This document shows, one piece after another, positions 44,088-54,014 of a stretch of DNA of 64,000 nt (its first letter is position 1; every line of letters begins with the position of its first letter). Position numbers and translations under genes: made by a program. The stretch comes from an uncultured Chlorobiaceae bacterium (GTDB taxonomy: Bacteria > Bacteroidota > Chlorobiia > Chlorobiales > Chlorobiaceae). Under the pieces are notes generated by a model, which saw nothing but the letters and a program-made list of their open reading frames with translations, searched no databases and was not told the origin of the DNA. Where the stretch lies: positions 1 through 64,000 of the forward strand of contig CAJEXI010000006.1 of assembly GCA_903994455.1 (NCBI GenBank), in the 5' to 3' direction.

Positions 44088-45359
44088 TTAAGTTCCCAGT
44101 GCGGTTCCTGGTTTCAGCGAGGCTGCAATGCGAGCTGGAATAAACGCAAAAAGCAGCGTGAGAGCCATAACGGACAAAGAGACCAGTGCATAATCCACCG
44201 GATTGATCAACAGTGGAACGTATGTGATGAAATAGCTTTTTTCAGGCAGGGTAATCAGATGATAACGCATTTCGAAAAGTGAGAGCGAGAGAGCCATAAT
44301 ATTTCCTGTCGCAATTCCTGAAAACGAAATAAGAAGGGCCTGTACCATAAAAACCGTACTGATTTTTCCTGGTTCGAGACCAAGTGCACTGAGCATGCCT
44401 ATTTCACGTGTTTTTTCGATGATCAGCACCAAAAGTGTCGATATGATGTTGAAAACCGCAACGATGGTGATGGTAATAATCAGCAGTGGAGTGATGTTTT
44501 TCTGGAGCTTCAGCCATTCAAAAAGATTTGCATACCGCTCAAAAACCGTATAGCCATAAGAGGGAACTCCTAGAGCATTGGTTGACTCTTTCACGGTTTG
44601 CTGAAGTTGATCAAGTTTGTGCACGTTGGCATCATACCCACTGATCATCATGGGATTACATCGCTGTTGCAGCTCTTTGAGATCGGCAATCACAAGGTAA
44701 TCATCAAATCCCTCTTGAAGTCCTGTATCATAAATTCCTCGTATAACTCCCGGCTCAAGGTCAAGAGAGGAAAGCAGCTCAACAATATTTTTATGGCTGG
44801 CAATAAGTTTTGTACCAGATTGCTCCCCTCCAAGACTGACAAGCATAACTTTTTTACCAACCCTGAGATTGAGGTTTTCGGCCAATGTTTGTCCAACATA
44901 AAGTGCGATTCCCTCGCCAGAATTAACTGGAGCAAGATTTCCTGTCCGAAGAAATTTATGAAGAAATGCTTTTCGAGACGCTTCGTTAACACCCTTGAGA
45001 CGAACCGGTTTATTGAGCCAGACCTCACCAACTCCATTGTTGCGGCTCCGAAGCACAAAACTTTTTTCCAGAAATGGTGATGCATCTGCAATATTTTTGT
45101 TCTTGACAAGCTTTGCAAGATCAGAGCGACTTTCCTGAAAAAGTTGTTCGTCCGGATGACGAATCTGCAGGTGAGCGCTGAAACTGATCAGCTTGTTTTC
45201 AACACTGCGGGCAAATCCGTTAACAACAGAGAGCGTCAGAATCAAGGCTGCCGTTCCGACCGCAATACCGGCCACCGCCACAAGAACAATAAAGGTTGGT
45301 TTTGAGGTCGAACGCTGTTTGAATGCAAAGCGCCTTGCAATGTAAAACTCAGGTTTCAT
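44088..45359 (-). CDS. LolC/LolE-like ABC transporter permease
   Basis: The 423-residue protein begins MKPEFYIARRFAFKQRSTSK, followed by a transmembrane helix (FIVLVAVAGIAVGTAALILT), a periplasmic domain and an FtsX-type domain with ITPLLIITITIVAVFNIIST, and KTREIGMLSALGLEPGKIST. It is a paralog and likely partner of the permease at 42815. The start overlaps the diguanylate cyclase stop by 4 nt, so the genes form one transcription unit. The substrate is probably lipoproteins, inferred from the fold. Confidence 0.85.
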   Translation of the reverse strand: MKPEFYIARRFAFKQRSTSKPTFIVLVAVAGIAVGTAALILTLSVVNGFARSVENKLISFSAHLQIRHPDEQLFQESRSDLAKLVKNKNIADASPFLEKSFVLRSRNNGVGEVWLNKPVRLKGVNEASRKAFLHKFLRTGNLAPVNSGEGIALYVGQTLAENLNLRVGKKVMLVSLGGEQSGTKLIASHKNIVELLSSLDLEPGVIRGIYDTGLQEGFDDYLVIADLKELQQRCNPMMISGYDANVHKLDQLQQTVKESTNALGVPSYGYTVFERYANLFEWLKLQKNITPLLIITITIVAVFNIISTLLVLIIEKTREIGMLSALGLEPGKISTVFMVQALLISFSGIATGNIMALSLSLFEMRYHLITLPEKSYFITYVPLLINPVDYALVSLSVMALTLLFAFIPARIAASLKPGTALGT

Positions 45360-46624
45360 CCCGGAATGTTCTGAACTTCTTCCATTGACGAAAAAACCAC
45401 AACTTTATTTCTGCCCTCAGCTTTGGCCTTGTAGAGTGCTCTGTCGGCATTGCTGATGAGGGTGGCCCAGTCATGCGCATCGTCGGGGAAAGTTGCAATA
45501 CCAATGCTCACCGTAAAATCTCCGACCGGTTGACCCTCCTCATGCAGAAATGGTTCATCACTGATAATTTTGCGCAGACGCTCCGCGATGTCCCGTGTGG
45601 TTGTTGTTCCTGTTTTTGGAAAAAGAAGAGCGAACTCATCGCCGCCAAATCTCGCAGGCACATCATAAGCCCTACATTGACTGCTGATGATATTGGCCAG
45701 AACTTTAAGCGCTTTATCTCCGGAAAGATGCCCGTTGGTGTCATTATAGTGCTTGAAGTTATCAATATCGATCATGGCAAGGGATACCTTGTCATTAAGA
45801 CGCTTTGCCCGTTCCACATCGATAATGAGGTGTTCCTTGAAATGGCGATAGTTGTAAAGGTTTGTCTTTTCATCCCGAATATAGATTTCATCAAGCTTTT
45901 TGTTTTTTGCCTCAATATCTCCGCAAAAGCTCATGATGGATTTCGTAATCTGGGTAATATCGCTGGAGTGTTCTGTTTCAGTCAACTCCTTTTTCATCTC
46001 TTCTGCAGTATCGTGAATACTCTCGGGTATGTTTTTGTTGAGCTGTTTCAGTTGCCCGACAAGCTGGGCAAGGGGGATAAGTGTCTGTCGGTAATTGTTG
46101 TGGAGCAACCATCCTGCCGTGATACTCAGCGTAAGCAGTACTGCAAGAATGAAAAAAAGGAAAAACTCGTTGATAACAAAAAGTTTTACTGCGGCATCTT
46201 TTGAAGCAATTTTAGCTTTTTCAATATTTTTTTCCAGCTCAAGTTTGAAACGCTCGAGATCTTTTCCTGCAAGCTGTGCTGGCCAATTGCCTTTGGCCGG
46301 TTGCACAAAAGCGACAGGTTCCATGTCTGCGTGCTGCATCTGAACCAGAAGTTTTTTGTACATCAAAAGCAGCTCTTCAGAATTCCGGGTAACACCTGGT
46401 GAGGGTTTCAGGTTCCTGGAGAAACCGGGCTCAATGAGTTTTCCTCTGAAATCAACAAGATCAATATAACATGCCTGCTTTTTCTCAATCTGTTCAAGCA
46501 GTTTGTGCTGCGTTACAAAAAAGCCTGCAGTGCCTGCAATAATAATGAGTAGACTGATTGTTCCAGTAAAAACAATTGCCTGTAGCGGAGAGATTTTTTT
46601 TATGGTATAACGAGCACTATCCAT
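45356..46624 (-). CDS. Membrane-bound diguanylate cyclase (GGDEF)
   Basis: The 422-residue protein has a transmembrane helix at about 16-38, a periplasmic domain of ~110 residues, a second helix at about 150-174, a coiled linker, and a GGDEF domain. The active-site GGDEF is intact at 327-331 (PARFGGDEFALLF), and an I-site R-x-x-D (318-321, RAYD) lies five residues before it, so feedback inhibition is expected. It makes c-di-GMP from two GTP. It lies 4 nt after the PstS-like gene and overlaps the first permease gene. The periplasmic domain is not a family I recognise. Confidence 0.92.
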   Translation of the reverse strand: MDSARYTIKKISPLQAIVFTGTISLLIIIAGTAGFFVTQHKLLEQIEKKQACYIDLVDFRGKLIEPGFSRNLKPSPGVTRNSEELLLMYKKLLVQMQHADMEPVAFVQPAKGNWPAQLAGKDLERFKLELEKNIEKAKIASKDAAVKLFVINEFFLFFILAVLLTLSITAGWLLHNNYRQTLIPLAQLVGQLKQLNKNIPESIHDTAEEMKKELTETEHSSDITQITKSIMSFCGDIEAKNKKLDEIYIRDEKTNLYNYRHFKEHLIIDVERAKRLNDKVSLAMIDIDNFKHYNDTNGHLSGDKALKVLANIISSQCRAYDVPARFGGDEFALLFPKTGTTTTRDIAERLRKIISDEPFLHEEGQPVGDFTVSIGIATFPDDAHDWATLISNADRALYKAKAEGRNKVVVFSSMEEVQNIPG

Positions 46625-46628
46625 AGAT

Positions 46629-47549
46629 TTATTTAAGAATTATAGTCTTTTCAACAAGCCGGTATGGAGCGAAAGAACTTCTTTCGAATGCTTTCTGCCC
46701 CGAACTGCCGAGCCAAGCCCCAAACCCTGCGGCAAGGGCATCACCGGGATAATATACATAGTAAAGAGTCGTAACAAGAGGATAGGTGCCTTCAAACATA
46801 TTTTGCTGTGTTGGCAAGCATGCCGGCACGTCACTTGATGCTCTGGAAAGGGGAAGAATTTTAGTGTTTTGCTGCTCATTTTTTGAATAAAGTGCCAGGT
46901 CACTGAGCGTTTTGTCGAGAGAGGAACGGAAAAGCAGGGCAAATGCTTTTTTATCCGCAGAAACCCTCATGATCAACTCTTTGTTGCCGCCGCATGTCCA
47001 TGCACGTAAATCGCTCACCTTTTTCCCGGTTTTTGCAACCAGGAGGGAACGAAGCCTGTAATCATTCTCAATCAGTGGCGTTACACCTGTTTTTCCGGAC
47101 GTAAAAAAAAGTTCCCCAAGCTCTTCAACTGATATTGTTCTGAGCGGATTATTTGAATGAACAACGCATACCAGAGCGTCGTGGGCAATCGGTTCACGAC
47201 GGAGTTGATGTTTCTGTTGTGCAAAAAATACATCCTCAGCCGGATCAGTTTCGCCATCGATTAATGCTGCTCTGACACTTCGGTCAAGAAGAAGTTTGAG
47301 CGTCTTGTTCGAACTGACGGGCATAACGGTTATATGAGCTTTTGGATAATAACGATTGAACAGTTCAGCCTGACTCTCGGCAATAACAGATAGTTGCCTG
47401 TCGACAGCAAGGGCCATTCGACCACTGCGGGCCGTTTCTTCATCCTGCTGCCGGGTGCAATTCACCAAAAAAAAGCACAAAAATAACAGCGACAGGGCTT
47501 TGATAATGTTGAAACTTGTTTTTTGACTCGCACTCTTCTTTAAAAACAT
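46629..47549 (-). CDS. PstS-like periplasmic binding lipoprotein
   Basis: The 306-residue protein has a signal peptide ending in a lipobox (LFLCFFLVNCTR) and a PstS-like phosphate/oxyanion-binding fold with MALAVDRQLSVIAESQAELF, then VVHSNNPLRTISVEELGELF and YPLVTTLYYVYYPGDALAAG near the C-terminus. No pstCAB transporter is nearby, so it is an orphan binding protein. It is first in an operon with a diguanylate cyclase 4 nt downstream. It may sense its ligand for the cyclase rather than transport it, which is inference. Confidence 0.8.
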   Translation of the reverse strand: MFLKKSASQKTSFNIIKALSLLFLCFFLVNCTRQQDEETARSGRMALAVDRQLSVIAESQAELFNRYYPKAHITVMPVSSNKTLKLLLDRSVRAALIDGETDPAEDVFFAQQKHQLRREPIAHDALVCVVHSNNPLRTISVEELGELFFTSGKTGVTPLIENDYRLRSLLVAKTGKKVSDLRAWTCGGNKELIMRVSADKKAFALLFRSSLDKTLSDLALYSKNEQQNTKILPLSRASSDVPACLPTQQNMFEGTYPLVTTLYYVYYPGDALAAGFGAWLGSSGQKAFERSSFAPYRLVEKTIILK

Positions 47550-47706
47550 AAGTATTTTGCTGTTTACGGTAAAAAAGCTTACTATTTCCGCCTTAATGGA
47601 TATCTATCCATTATTCAGGATAAACAGAAGAACGGATCGGTGATAGTAACTATTTTGCGCATCTTATTTATTCTGATTCAATTATAATACTTTTTCTGAA
47701 AATTTC

Positions 47707-47722
47707 TGCATAAACATATTCC
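47707..47722 (+). promoter_or_regulatory. Possible ARG-box-like site before argC
   Basis: TGCATAAACATATTCC loosely resembles the half-sites recognised by ArgR and lies just before the argC start. TATAAT at 47683-47688 could be the -10 element. An ArgR gene is in the same cluster. Similarity is weak. Confidence 0.25.
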
Positions 47723-47726
47723 TGGG

Positions 47727-48758
47727 ATGACATCCACCTTATCAGAGAGTTTGAAAAAATATTCAGTTTCGATTATCGGTGCTTCGGGTTATTCCGGAGC
47801 AGAGTTGACACGGCTGCTGCTTGGTCATCCTGTGGTTGAACTTCAGGAGCTTTACGCCTTTTCGCAGGTCGGCAACCGTGTTTCCGACCTTTACCCCGCT
47901 CTTGGCTGCGATCAGGTCTACAAACAATACTGCGGCGAAACAGAGAGCGATATCTATTTTCTTGCGCTGCCCCATGGTGAGGCGCTGCAACTTGTCCCCT
48001 CCCTTGTTCAGTCCGGAAAAATCGTTATTGACCTTTCCGGTGATTTCAGACTGAAAAATCAGGACGAACATCAAGAGTTTTATAAACAGGTAAAATCACC
48101 GGAAGCCGTTATGACCTACGGGATGCCGGAACTGTTCCGCAATGATATTATCAAGGGCAAAGCTGTCAGTAATCCGGGCTGTTATGCAAGCAGTATCATT
48201 CTTGGGGTTGCTCCTCTTTTTCCTGGCACAGAGAGTTCAATCAAGGTTCGGGCCATCAATTGTACCTCCACATCCGGTATTTCCGGCGCAGGGCGCAGCA
48301 GCAAAACGGAGCTGTCGTTTTCAGAAATGAGTGAGAATATAAGGGCATACAAGGTTGGCGTTCATCAGCATATTCCTGAAATCATGCAGGCTCTCGGCAC
48401 TTCTGCCACAAACCCATCTTTTGATTTTACTTTCACGCCAATGATTGGTTCACTGGTGCGGGGTATCTACAGCATCCTCAATGTTCAGCTCGAACAACCG
48501 GCAGATCCCGCAGAGATTCTGGATCTCTACCACCGTTTTTACAAGCAAGCCCCCTTTGTTCGGGTGCGAGAAACCATGACTGAAGTAAAGCATGTGGTTC
48601 ATACCAATTTCTGCGACGTGCATATTGCCCGAGTAACCGGAAGCGGTTCGCTGCTCATTGTCACCGCTCTCGATAACCTTCTGAAGGGCGCTGCAGGCCA
48701 GGCGGTACAGAACATGAATCTTATGCTCCAGCTTGATGAAAGAACAGGACTTCTCTAA
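47727..48758 (+). CDS. argC: N-acetyl-gamma-glutamyl-phosphate reductase ArgC
   Basis: The 343-residue protein has the N-terminal NADP site [37 protein letters not shown], the catalytic C152 in [14 protein letters not shown], and [12 protein letters not shown]. It reduces N-acetylglutamyl phosphate to the semialdehyde, step three of arginine synthesis. First gene of the argCJBFRGH cluster, 20 nt before argJ. The ATG is the only good start; the ribosome site is poor. Confidence 0.95.
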   Translation: MTSTLSESLKKYSVSIIGASGYSGAELTRLLLGHPVVELQELYAFSQVGNRVSDLYPALGCDQVYKQYCGETESDIYFLALPHGEALQLVPSLVQSGKIVIDLSGDFRLKNQDEHQEFYKQVKSPEAVMTYGMPELFRNDIIKGKAVSNPGCYASSIILGVAPLFPGTESSIKVRAINCTSTSGISGAGRSSKTELSFSEMSENIRAYKVGVHQHIPEIMQALGTSATNPSFDFTFTPMIGSLVRGIYSILNVQLEQPADPAEILDLYHRFYKQAPFVRVRETMTEVKHVVHTNFCDVHIARVTGSGSLLIVTALDNLLKGAAGQAVQNMNLMLQLDERTGLL

Positions 48759-48778
48759 TTTTAACTCTTTACACTGAA

Positions 48779-50065
48779 GTGGAAAAACTCTCCAAAGGGC
48801 TTGACGTTATCCATCAACTTTCTGCCGAAACTCCATGGCCATCCTCGGTCACCCCGATGGCACCAGCCTCGGACGGCACGAAAAAATTCTGGCCAGCCGG
48901 TTTTTCAGCGGGCGCTGTTTCTGCCAATATTAAATACAGCAACAGGCGGGATCTGATGCTTCTTCTGACTGACGCTCCTGCCACTGCTGCCGCCCTTTTT
49001 ACCCGAAACCTCTGTGCTGCTGCGCCGGTAACACTTTCACGCGAACATCTGAAGAACTCTCCATCTTCAATTCGCGCCATTGTCTGTAACAGTGGAAATG
49101 CTAATGCTGCTACTGGCGAAAAGGGTCTGCATGACGCTCGCGCCATGGCTGAAGCTGTTGCGAGTGAATTTGCGATCAAACCTGAAGAGGTCCTTGTTGC
49201 TTCAACCGGGGTTATCGGTCAGTTTCTGCCTATGGAGGATGTTTTGGCGGCAATCTCCTCACTCGCAGCAACGATGCAGCAAGACTCAGTACTTGATGCT
49301 GCCGGTGCCATCATGACCACCGACACCTTTCCAAAATTTTGCACTCTTGAACTTCAGCTTTCGGGCGGGCCAATCCGTCTGAGCGGCATCGCCAAGGGAT
49401 CCGGCATGATTTGCCCGAACATGGCCACCATGCTTGCCTTTTTGGCCACCGATGCCTCAATAGAGCCTCTGCTCCTTCATGACGCGCTTGAAAAAGCAAA
49501 CCGGAACAGTTTCAACGCCATTACGGTTGATGGCGATACCAGCACCAACGACATGGTATCTCTTCTCGCCAGTGGCACAGGCCCTGAAATCAAGGCAGGA
49601 AGCCGCGATTACACTCTTTTTTATGACACACTTGAAGCACTGATGACCTTTTTGGCCAAGCTGATCGTTATTGACGGCGAAGGTGCCACAAAACTTGTCG
49701 GCATCACCGTCAAAGGAGCAACTGATGACCATGATGCGGAGCTTGCCGCCAGAACCATTGCCCAGTCAAGCCTTGTCAAAACCGCCATTCACGGAGAGGA
49801 TGCCAACTGGGGCAGAATTATTGCCGCTGCAGGACGCTCGGGAGCCATCTTCAATCAGGAAGATCTTGAGCTTCACTTCAATGAGCTCTCCATTCTCCAG
49901 CCGGGCTTTGTTGCTGACTTTTCTGAAGAGGCAGCGGCAGAGATCATGGCAAAAGATTCCTATACCATCACCCTGCGACTTGGCAACGGTCCTGGAGAGT
50001 CCACAATATGGAGCTGCGACTTGAGCAAAGAGTATATCGATATCAACGGAAGCTACAGAAGCTGA
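48779..50065 (+). CDS. argJ: Bifunctional glutamate N-acetyltransferase ArgJ
   Basis: The 428-residue protein starts at GTG 48779. It contains KGSGMICPNMATMLAFLATD, where the protein cleaves itself and T217 becomes the catalytic nucleophile, plus VCNSGNANAATGEKGLHDA and ITVDGDTSTNDMVSLLASG. It moves the acetyl group from N-acetylornithine to glutamate, so arginine synthesis runs in a cycle and no argA or argE is needed here. The N-terminal ~30 residues before FWPAGFSAGAV are an extension of unknown role; a later start is possible. Confidence 0.93.
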   Translation: MEKLSKGLDVIHQLSAETPWPSSVTPMAPASDGTKKFWPAGFSAGAVSANIKYSNRRDLMLLLTDAPATAAALFTRNLCAAAPVTLSREHLKNSPSSIRAIVCNSGNANAATGEKGLHDARAMAEAVASEFAIKPEEVLVASTGVIGQFLPMEDVLAAISSLAATMQQDSVLDAAGAIMTTDTFPKFCTLELQLSGGPIRLSGIAKGSGMICPNMATMLAFLATDASIEPLLLHDALEKANRNSFNAITVDGDTSTNDMVSLLASGTGPEIKAGSRDYTLFYDTLEALMTFLAKLIVIDGEGATKLVGITVKGATDDHDAELAARTIAQSSLVKTAIHGEDANWGRIIAAAGRSGAIFNQEDLELHFNELSILQPGFVADFSEEAAAEIMAKDSYTITLRLGNGPGESTIWSCDLSKEYIDINGSYRS

Positions 50066-50104
50066 GACATTCATTAACTATTATATTTGAGCAATTTCAG
50101 CGCA

Positions 50105-51019
50105 ATGGAACACGTAGAATGCAGTAAAATGAAATCGGCAAGAAAAGCCCCCCAGGCGGCTATTGGACAGGTGCTTATTGAAGCGTTGCCCTATATTCGC
50201 CAGTTCGAAGGCAAAACCTTTGTCATAAAATATGGCGGATCAGCCATGAAGGATGCCTGTCTCAAAAATATGTTTGCCCAGAATGTCACCCTTCTGCGGA
50301 AGGTCGGCATCAGGATCGTTCTTGTGCATGGCGGAGGCGATGCCATAACAAAAACGGCAGAAAAGCTTGGATTGACCTCACGGTTCCTTCAAGGACGTCG
50401 GGTAACCGACAAGGAGATGGTCTCCGTCATCCAGATGACCCTTGCCGGTAAGGTAAACCAGGATATTGTACAACTTATCAGCCAGCATGGAGGCAAAGCT
50501 GTTGGCGTAAGCGGCCTTGATGCCGATACCGTCAAAGCTCACCCCCATCCGAATGCCGAAATACTTGGTCTTGTCGGAGAAGTTGAGCAGATCAACACAG
50601 ACTATATTGACCTCCTCTGCAGGGCAGGACTGATTCCGGTCATTGCCCCTGTCGGCTTTGACGACAAGGGTAACATCTACAATATCAATGCCGATGACGC
50701 TGCCAGCAGTATCGCAATTGCGCTGAAAGCCGAAAAACTTATTTACGTCAGCGATGTTGAAGGTATTCATGTCGGTGAAAGAATACTGAGAACTATCTGT
50801 AAGGCTGAAGCCGCTGACTTTATCGAACAGGGAATTATTTCTGGAGGAATGATTCCAAAAGTTCTTTCTGCATTCAAGACACTTGACGGCGGAGTCGGAA
50901 AAATTCATCTTATCGACGGAAAATCAACACACTCTCTCTTGCTTGAAATATTCACGCATGAAGGGGTCGGCACACAGTTTATTGGTGAGCAGGAGAGTGA
51001 TCAATCCCTAAACAGGTAA
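50105..51019 (+). CDS. argB: Acetylglutamate kinase ArgB
   Basis: The kinase core begins at [20 protein letters not shown] and has the K-x-G-G loop [11 protein letters not shown], the GGG loop [19 protein letters not shown], and [20 protein letters not shown]. It phosphorylates N-acetylglutamate, step two of the pathway. The frame is open back to TTG 50087; I chose ATG 50105 (304 residues), and ATG 50129 is also possible. No start has a clear ribosome site. It is between argJ (39 nt) and argF (4 nt). Confidence 0.93.
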   Translation: MEHVECSKMKSARKAPQAAIGQVLIEALPYIRQFEGKTFVIKYGGSAMKDACLKNMFAQNVTLLRKVGIRIVLVHGGGDAITKTAEKLGLTSRFLQGRRVTDKEMVSVIQMTLAGKVNQDIVQLISQHGGKAVGVSGLDADTVKAHPHPNAEILGLVGEVEQINTDYIDLLCRAGLIPVIAPVGFDDKGNIYNINADDAASSIAIALKAEKLIYVSDVEGIHVGERILRTICKAEAADFIEQGIISGGMIPKVLSAFKTLDGGVGKIHLIDGKSTHSLLLEIFTHEGVGTQFIGEQESDQSLNR

Positions 51020-51023
51020 CAGA

Positions 51024-52040
51024 ATGGATAAGGTTCAAACAACACAAACCACACTAAAACGTGATTTTCTGGGCTTTTCAGCGCTCGATGCCAACAAGAT
51101 TATTGAATTATTTGATTATGCCCTTTTTATCAAGAGAAAGAGACAAGAGAGTTCTTCTGTAACCGGCTTTCGCCCTCTGCTCGACAAAACCGTCGCCATG
51201 ATTTTCAGCAAGCCATCACTGAGAACACGGGTCTCTTTTGAACTTGGCATTCACGAGCTTGGAGGATATGCCATAACCCTTGATGGACAGTCAATCGGTC
51301 TTGGCTCTCGCGAATCGGGAGAGGATATTGCCAGGCTCCTTTCCCGTTACAATGATGCCATTATCGCCCGTCTGCATGACCATGCCGTCATTGAAGGACT
51401 TGCGGAACACGCATCAATTCCTGTCATCAATGCGCTGACCGATCTTTCGCACCCTTGCCAAGTACTCGCAGATGCCTTTACCCTCTACGAAAAGTCTCTC
51501 TGGAACGAAGAGATCAAAATTGTTTTTGTCGGCGATGGCAATAATGTTGCCAATTCATGGATTGAACTTGCAGGACTTCTCCCTTTTCATTTTGTACTCG
51601 CCTGCCCGGAAGGGTACATGCCGAACCAGGAGATCCTCAAGGTTGCAAGGGAAAAAGGGATCAGCAATATTGAGATTATTCATGACCCAAAAGAAGCTGT
51701 CGCCAACGCTGATGTTCTCTATACCGATGTCTGGACCAGCATGGGGCAAGAAAAAGAGATCGCTGAGCGTCTCCGGATTTTCAAGCCATTTCAGATCAAC
51801 AGCACTCTGCTTGCTGAGGCAAAGCCATCCGCCGTCGTCATGCATTGTATGCCGGCACATCGTGGTCAGGAGATAAGCTCGGAGGTTATGGATGGGCCTC
51901 AATCCATTATTATTGATGAAGCCGAAAACCGGCTGCATGTCCAAAAGGCACTTCTGGTTAAGCTGCTGAACCACGAAGAATACAGGAAATTTCACCTGAC
52001 TCACCGGTTGCTGAATGCGGCTAAAAAAATCAAGGCATGA
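51024..52040 (+). CDS. argF: Ornithine carbamoyltransferase ArgF
   Basis: The 338-residue protein has the carbamoyl phosphate motif as S-L-R-T-R (FSKPSLRTRVSFE, residues 65-69; the common form is STRTR), the ornithine-binding ALTDLSHPCQVLAD, and VVMHCMPAHRGQEISSEVMD with the catalytic Cys. It makes citrulline from ornithine. It starts 4 nt after the argB stop. The Leu in the motif also occurs in other transcarbamylases, so function should hold. Confidence 0.93.
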   Translation: MDKVQTTQTTLKRDFLGFSALDANKIIELFDYALFIKRKRQESSSVTGFRPLLDKTVAMIFSKPSLRTRVSFELGIHELGGYAITLDGQSIGLGSRESGEDIARLLSRYNDAIIARLHDHAVIEGLAEHASIPVINALTDLSHPCQVLADAFTLYEKSLWNEEIKIVFVGDGNNVANSWIELAGLLPFHFVLACPEGYMPNQEILKVAREKGISNIEIIHDPKEAVANADVLYTDVWTSMGQEKEIAERLRIFKPFQINSTLLAEAKPSAVVMHCMPAHRGQEISSEVMDGPQSIIIDEAENRLHVQKALLVKLLNHEEYRKFHLTHRLLNAAKKIKA

Positions 52041-52055
52041 AGGATGCATTTGCAA

Positions 52056-52502
52056 ATGAACAAACATGCACGACAACTCAAGATTCAGGAAATGCTTCAG
52101 CAGAATAGTGTGGAAAATCAGCATGATCTCCTGCAACTTCTCCGCGATTCCGGTATTGCGCTTGCCCAGGCTACCCTGTCGCGTGACTGTGCCGAACTGG
52201 GTATTATCCGTACACGAATAAACGGAGGCTACCGGATGGTAGTTCCTGATGAAAACACCGACAGGATTATCAAGGGCCTGGTCGGTATCGAGGTGCTTGC
52301 TGTCAACGCCAATGAAACTACGGTGATTATCAGAACCCTTCCAGGCAGGGCGCACGGTGTCGGTTCCTGGCTTGATCACCTGAAAAGTCCTCTCGTTCTT
52401 GGCACTATTGCCGGGGATGATACCGTACTGGTCATTCCCTCTTCTGTGCTGAATATTTCCGATCTGATATCATATATTCACAAGAATCTTTCCACAAACT
52501 GA
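52056..52502 (+). CDS. argR: Arginine repressor ArgR
   Basis: Start at ATG 52056 ([17 protein letters not shown], 148 residues) is preferred over ATG 52044, whose AAGG is too close. The winged helix has [20 protein letters not shown] (S-R-D of the recognition helix) and [14 protein letters not shown]. The C-terminal oligomerisation and arginine-binding domain has [19 protein letters not shown] and [13 protein letters not shown] (G-x-x-A-G-D-D). It represses arginine genes when arginine is bound. Its place inside the cluster, between argF and argG, suggests direct autoregulation. Confidence 0.93.
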   Translation: MNKHARQLKIQEMLQQNSVENQHDLLQLLRDSGIALAQATLSRDCAELGIIRTRINGGYRMVVPDENTDRIIKGLVGIEVLAVNANETTVIIRTLPGRAHGVGSWLDHLKSPLVLGTIAGDDTVLVIPSSVLNISDLISYIHKNLSTN

Positions 52503-52518
52503 TAATTCATTACGACGC

Positions 52519-53721
52519 ATGAGCAAAGAAAAAATTGCATTAGCCTATTCCGGCGGACTTGATACCTCCATCATGATCAAGTGGCTGAAAGAGAAGTATG
52601 ACGCTGAAATCGTCGCCGTTACCGGCAACCTCGGCCAGCAGAAAGAGATCGAAAACCTTGAATCGAAAGCACTTTTTACCGGTGCATCAAAGTTCCAGTT
52701 TGTTGACCTTCGCAATGAGTTTGTTGAACAGTATATCTGGCGCGCACTCAAGGCCGGTGCGCTCTATGAAGATGTGTACCCGCTTGCAACAGCGCTGGGA
52801 CGTCCTCTGCTTGCCAAGGCTCTTGTTGATACTGCGCTTGCTGAAGATTGCACCATGCTTGCCCACGGCTGCACCGGTAAAGGCAACGACCAGGTTCGCT
52901 TTGAGGTCACTTTTGCCTCACTGGCACCGCATCTGAAAGTGCTCGCTCCCCTGCGTGAATGGGAGTTCACCTCAAGGGAGGCTGAAATTGCATACGCTCT
53001 TGAGCACAACATTCCGGTCTCAGCCACCAAGAAAAGTCCTTACTCCATTGATGAGAACATTTGGGGAATCAGTATTGAGTGCGGTGTCCTTGAAGATCCG
53101 ATGGTTGCGCCACCCGAAGATGCCTACCAGATAACCACCTCACCGGAAAAAGCGCCTGACACTCCTTCAGTAGTAGATATTGAGTTTGAAAAAGGTGTAC
53201 CAGTTGCTCTTGACGGCAAAAAGATGAGTGGACTCGACATGATCATCCGCCTGAACGAGATCGGTGCCGCCAATGGCGTCGGAAGGCTCGATATGATTGA
53301 GAACCGCGTTGTCGGTATCAAGTCGCGTGAAATCTATGAGGCCCCGGCAGCCACCATTCTGCACTTTGCCCATCGCGAACTGGAACGCCTCACCCTTGAA
53401 AAATCGGTCTTCCAGTACAAAAAGAACACCAGTCAGGATTATGCCAACATCATCTACAACGGCACCTGGTTCTCCCCCATGAGAACAGCGCTTGATGCCT
53501 TTGTCAACGAGACGCAGCACCCGGTGACCGGCCTTGTTCGCCTGAAACTCTACAAAGGTGGAGTCTCCCTGCTCGGCAGAAACTCACCATACTCGCTCTA
53601 CAACGAGGAGCTTGCTACCTATACCGAAGCCGATACCTTCAACCACAAGGCCGCAGCCGGCTTTATCCATCTTTATGGGCTTGGATTGAAGACCTTCAGC
53701 CAGGTACACGCCGCGAAGTAA
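52519..53721 (+). CDS. argG: Argininosuccinate synthase ArgG
   Basis: The 400-residue protein has the ATP pyrophosphatase P-loop [20 protein letters not shown] (SGGLDTS at 11-17), [20 protein letters not shown] and [16 protein letters not shown]. It joins citrulline and aspartate using ATP. It starts 16 nt after argR. A 10-bp stem-loop lies after the gene. Confidence 0.97.
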   Translation: MSKEKIALAYSGGLDTSIMIKWLKEKYDAEIVAVTGNLGQQKEIENLESKALFTGASKFQFVDLRNEFVEQYIWRALKAGALYEDVYPLATALGRPLLAKALVDTALAEDCTMLAHGCTGKGNDQVRFEVTFASLAPHLKVLAPLREWEFTSREAEIAYALEHNIPVSATKKSPYSIDENIWGISIECGVLEDPMVAPPEDAYQITTSPEKAPDTPSVVDIEFEKGVPVALDGKKMSGLDMIIRLNEIGAANGVGRLDMIENRVVGIKSREIYEAPAATILHFAHRELERLTLEKSVFQYKKNTSQDYANIIYNGTWFSPMRTALDAFVNETQHPVTGLVRLKLYKGGVSLLGRNSPYSLYNEELATYTEADTFNHKAAAGFIHLYGLGLKTFSQVHAAK

Positions 53722-53736
53722 CCTTCGTCCATCGTC

Positions 53737-53762
53737 GCGCAGGCCACTTCACTGGCCTGCGC
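53737..53762. terminator. Stem-loop after argG
   Basis: GCGCAGGCCA, loop CTTCAC, TGGCCTGCGC: a perfect 10-bp GC-rich stem 15 nt after the argG stop. It lacks a T-run, so it may stabilise the transcript end or attenuate rather than terminate. The rest of the 290-nt gap before argH holds only a doubtful 71-codon frame. Confidence 0.55.
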
Positions 53763-54014
53763 AACCCTGGCTTCAAAACGAGGCATTACTGTTGGCCAGC
53801 TCAGAAAGTGTCGACAAACACTTTTTTTTGTTACCCGCCCATGCAACAGAACAGAAAAATATTCGTCAGGTTATCCCCAGCAAACGTCGCAGTTGCCCTG
53901 TCCGCTCTGTCAACATTCACGGCTCATTGTTACGCAGTCCACTTCACCCCAAGGCAATAAACCAAAATTTACTATTTTGGAGGCAGATTCTCTTTCACAA
54001 CAACTGATATTCTT

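Noticed and set aside
53792-54007. 71-codon frame between argG and argH
   Set aside because: Composition and sequence look random, no homolog recognised, poor start; probably the argH promoter region.
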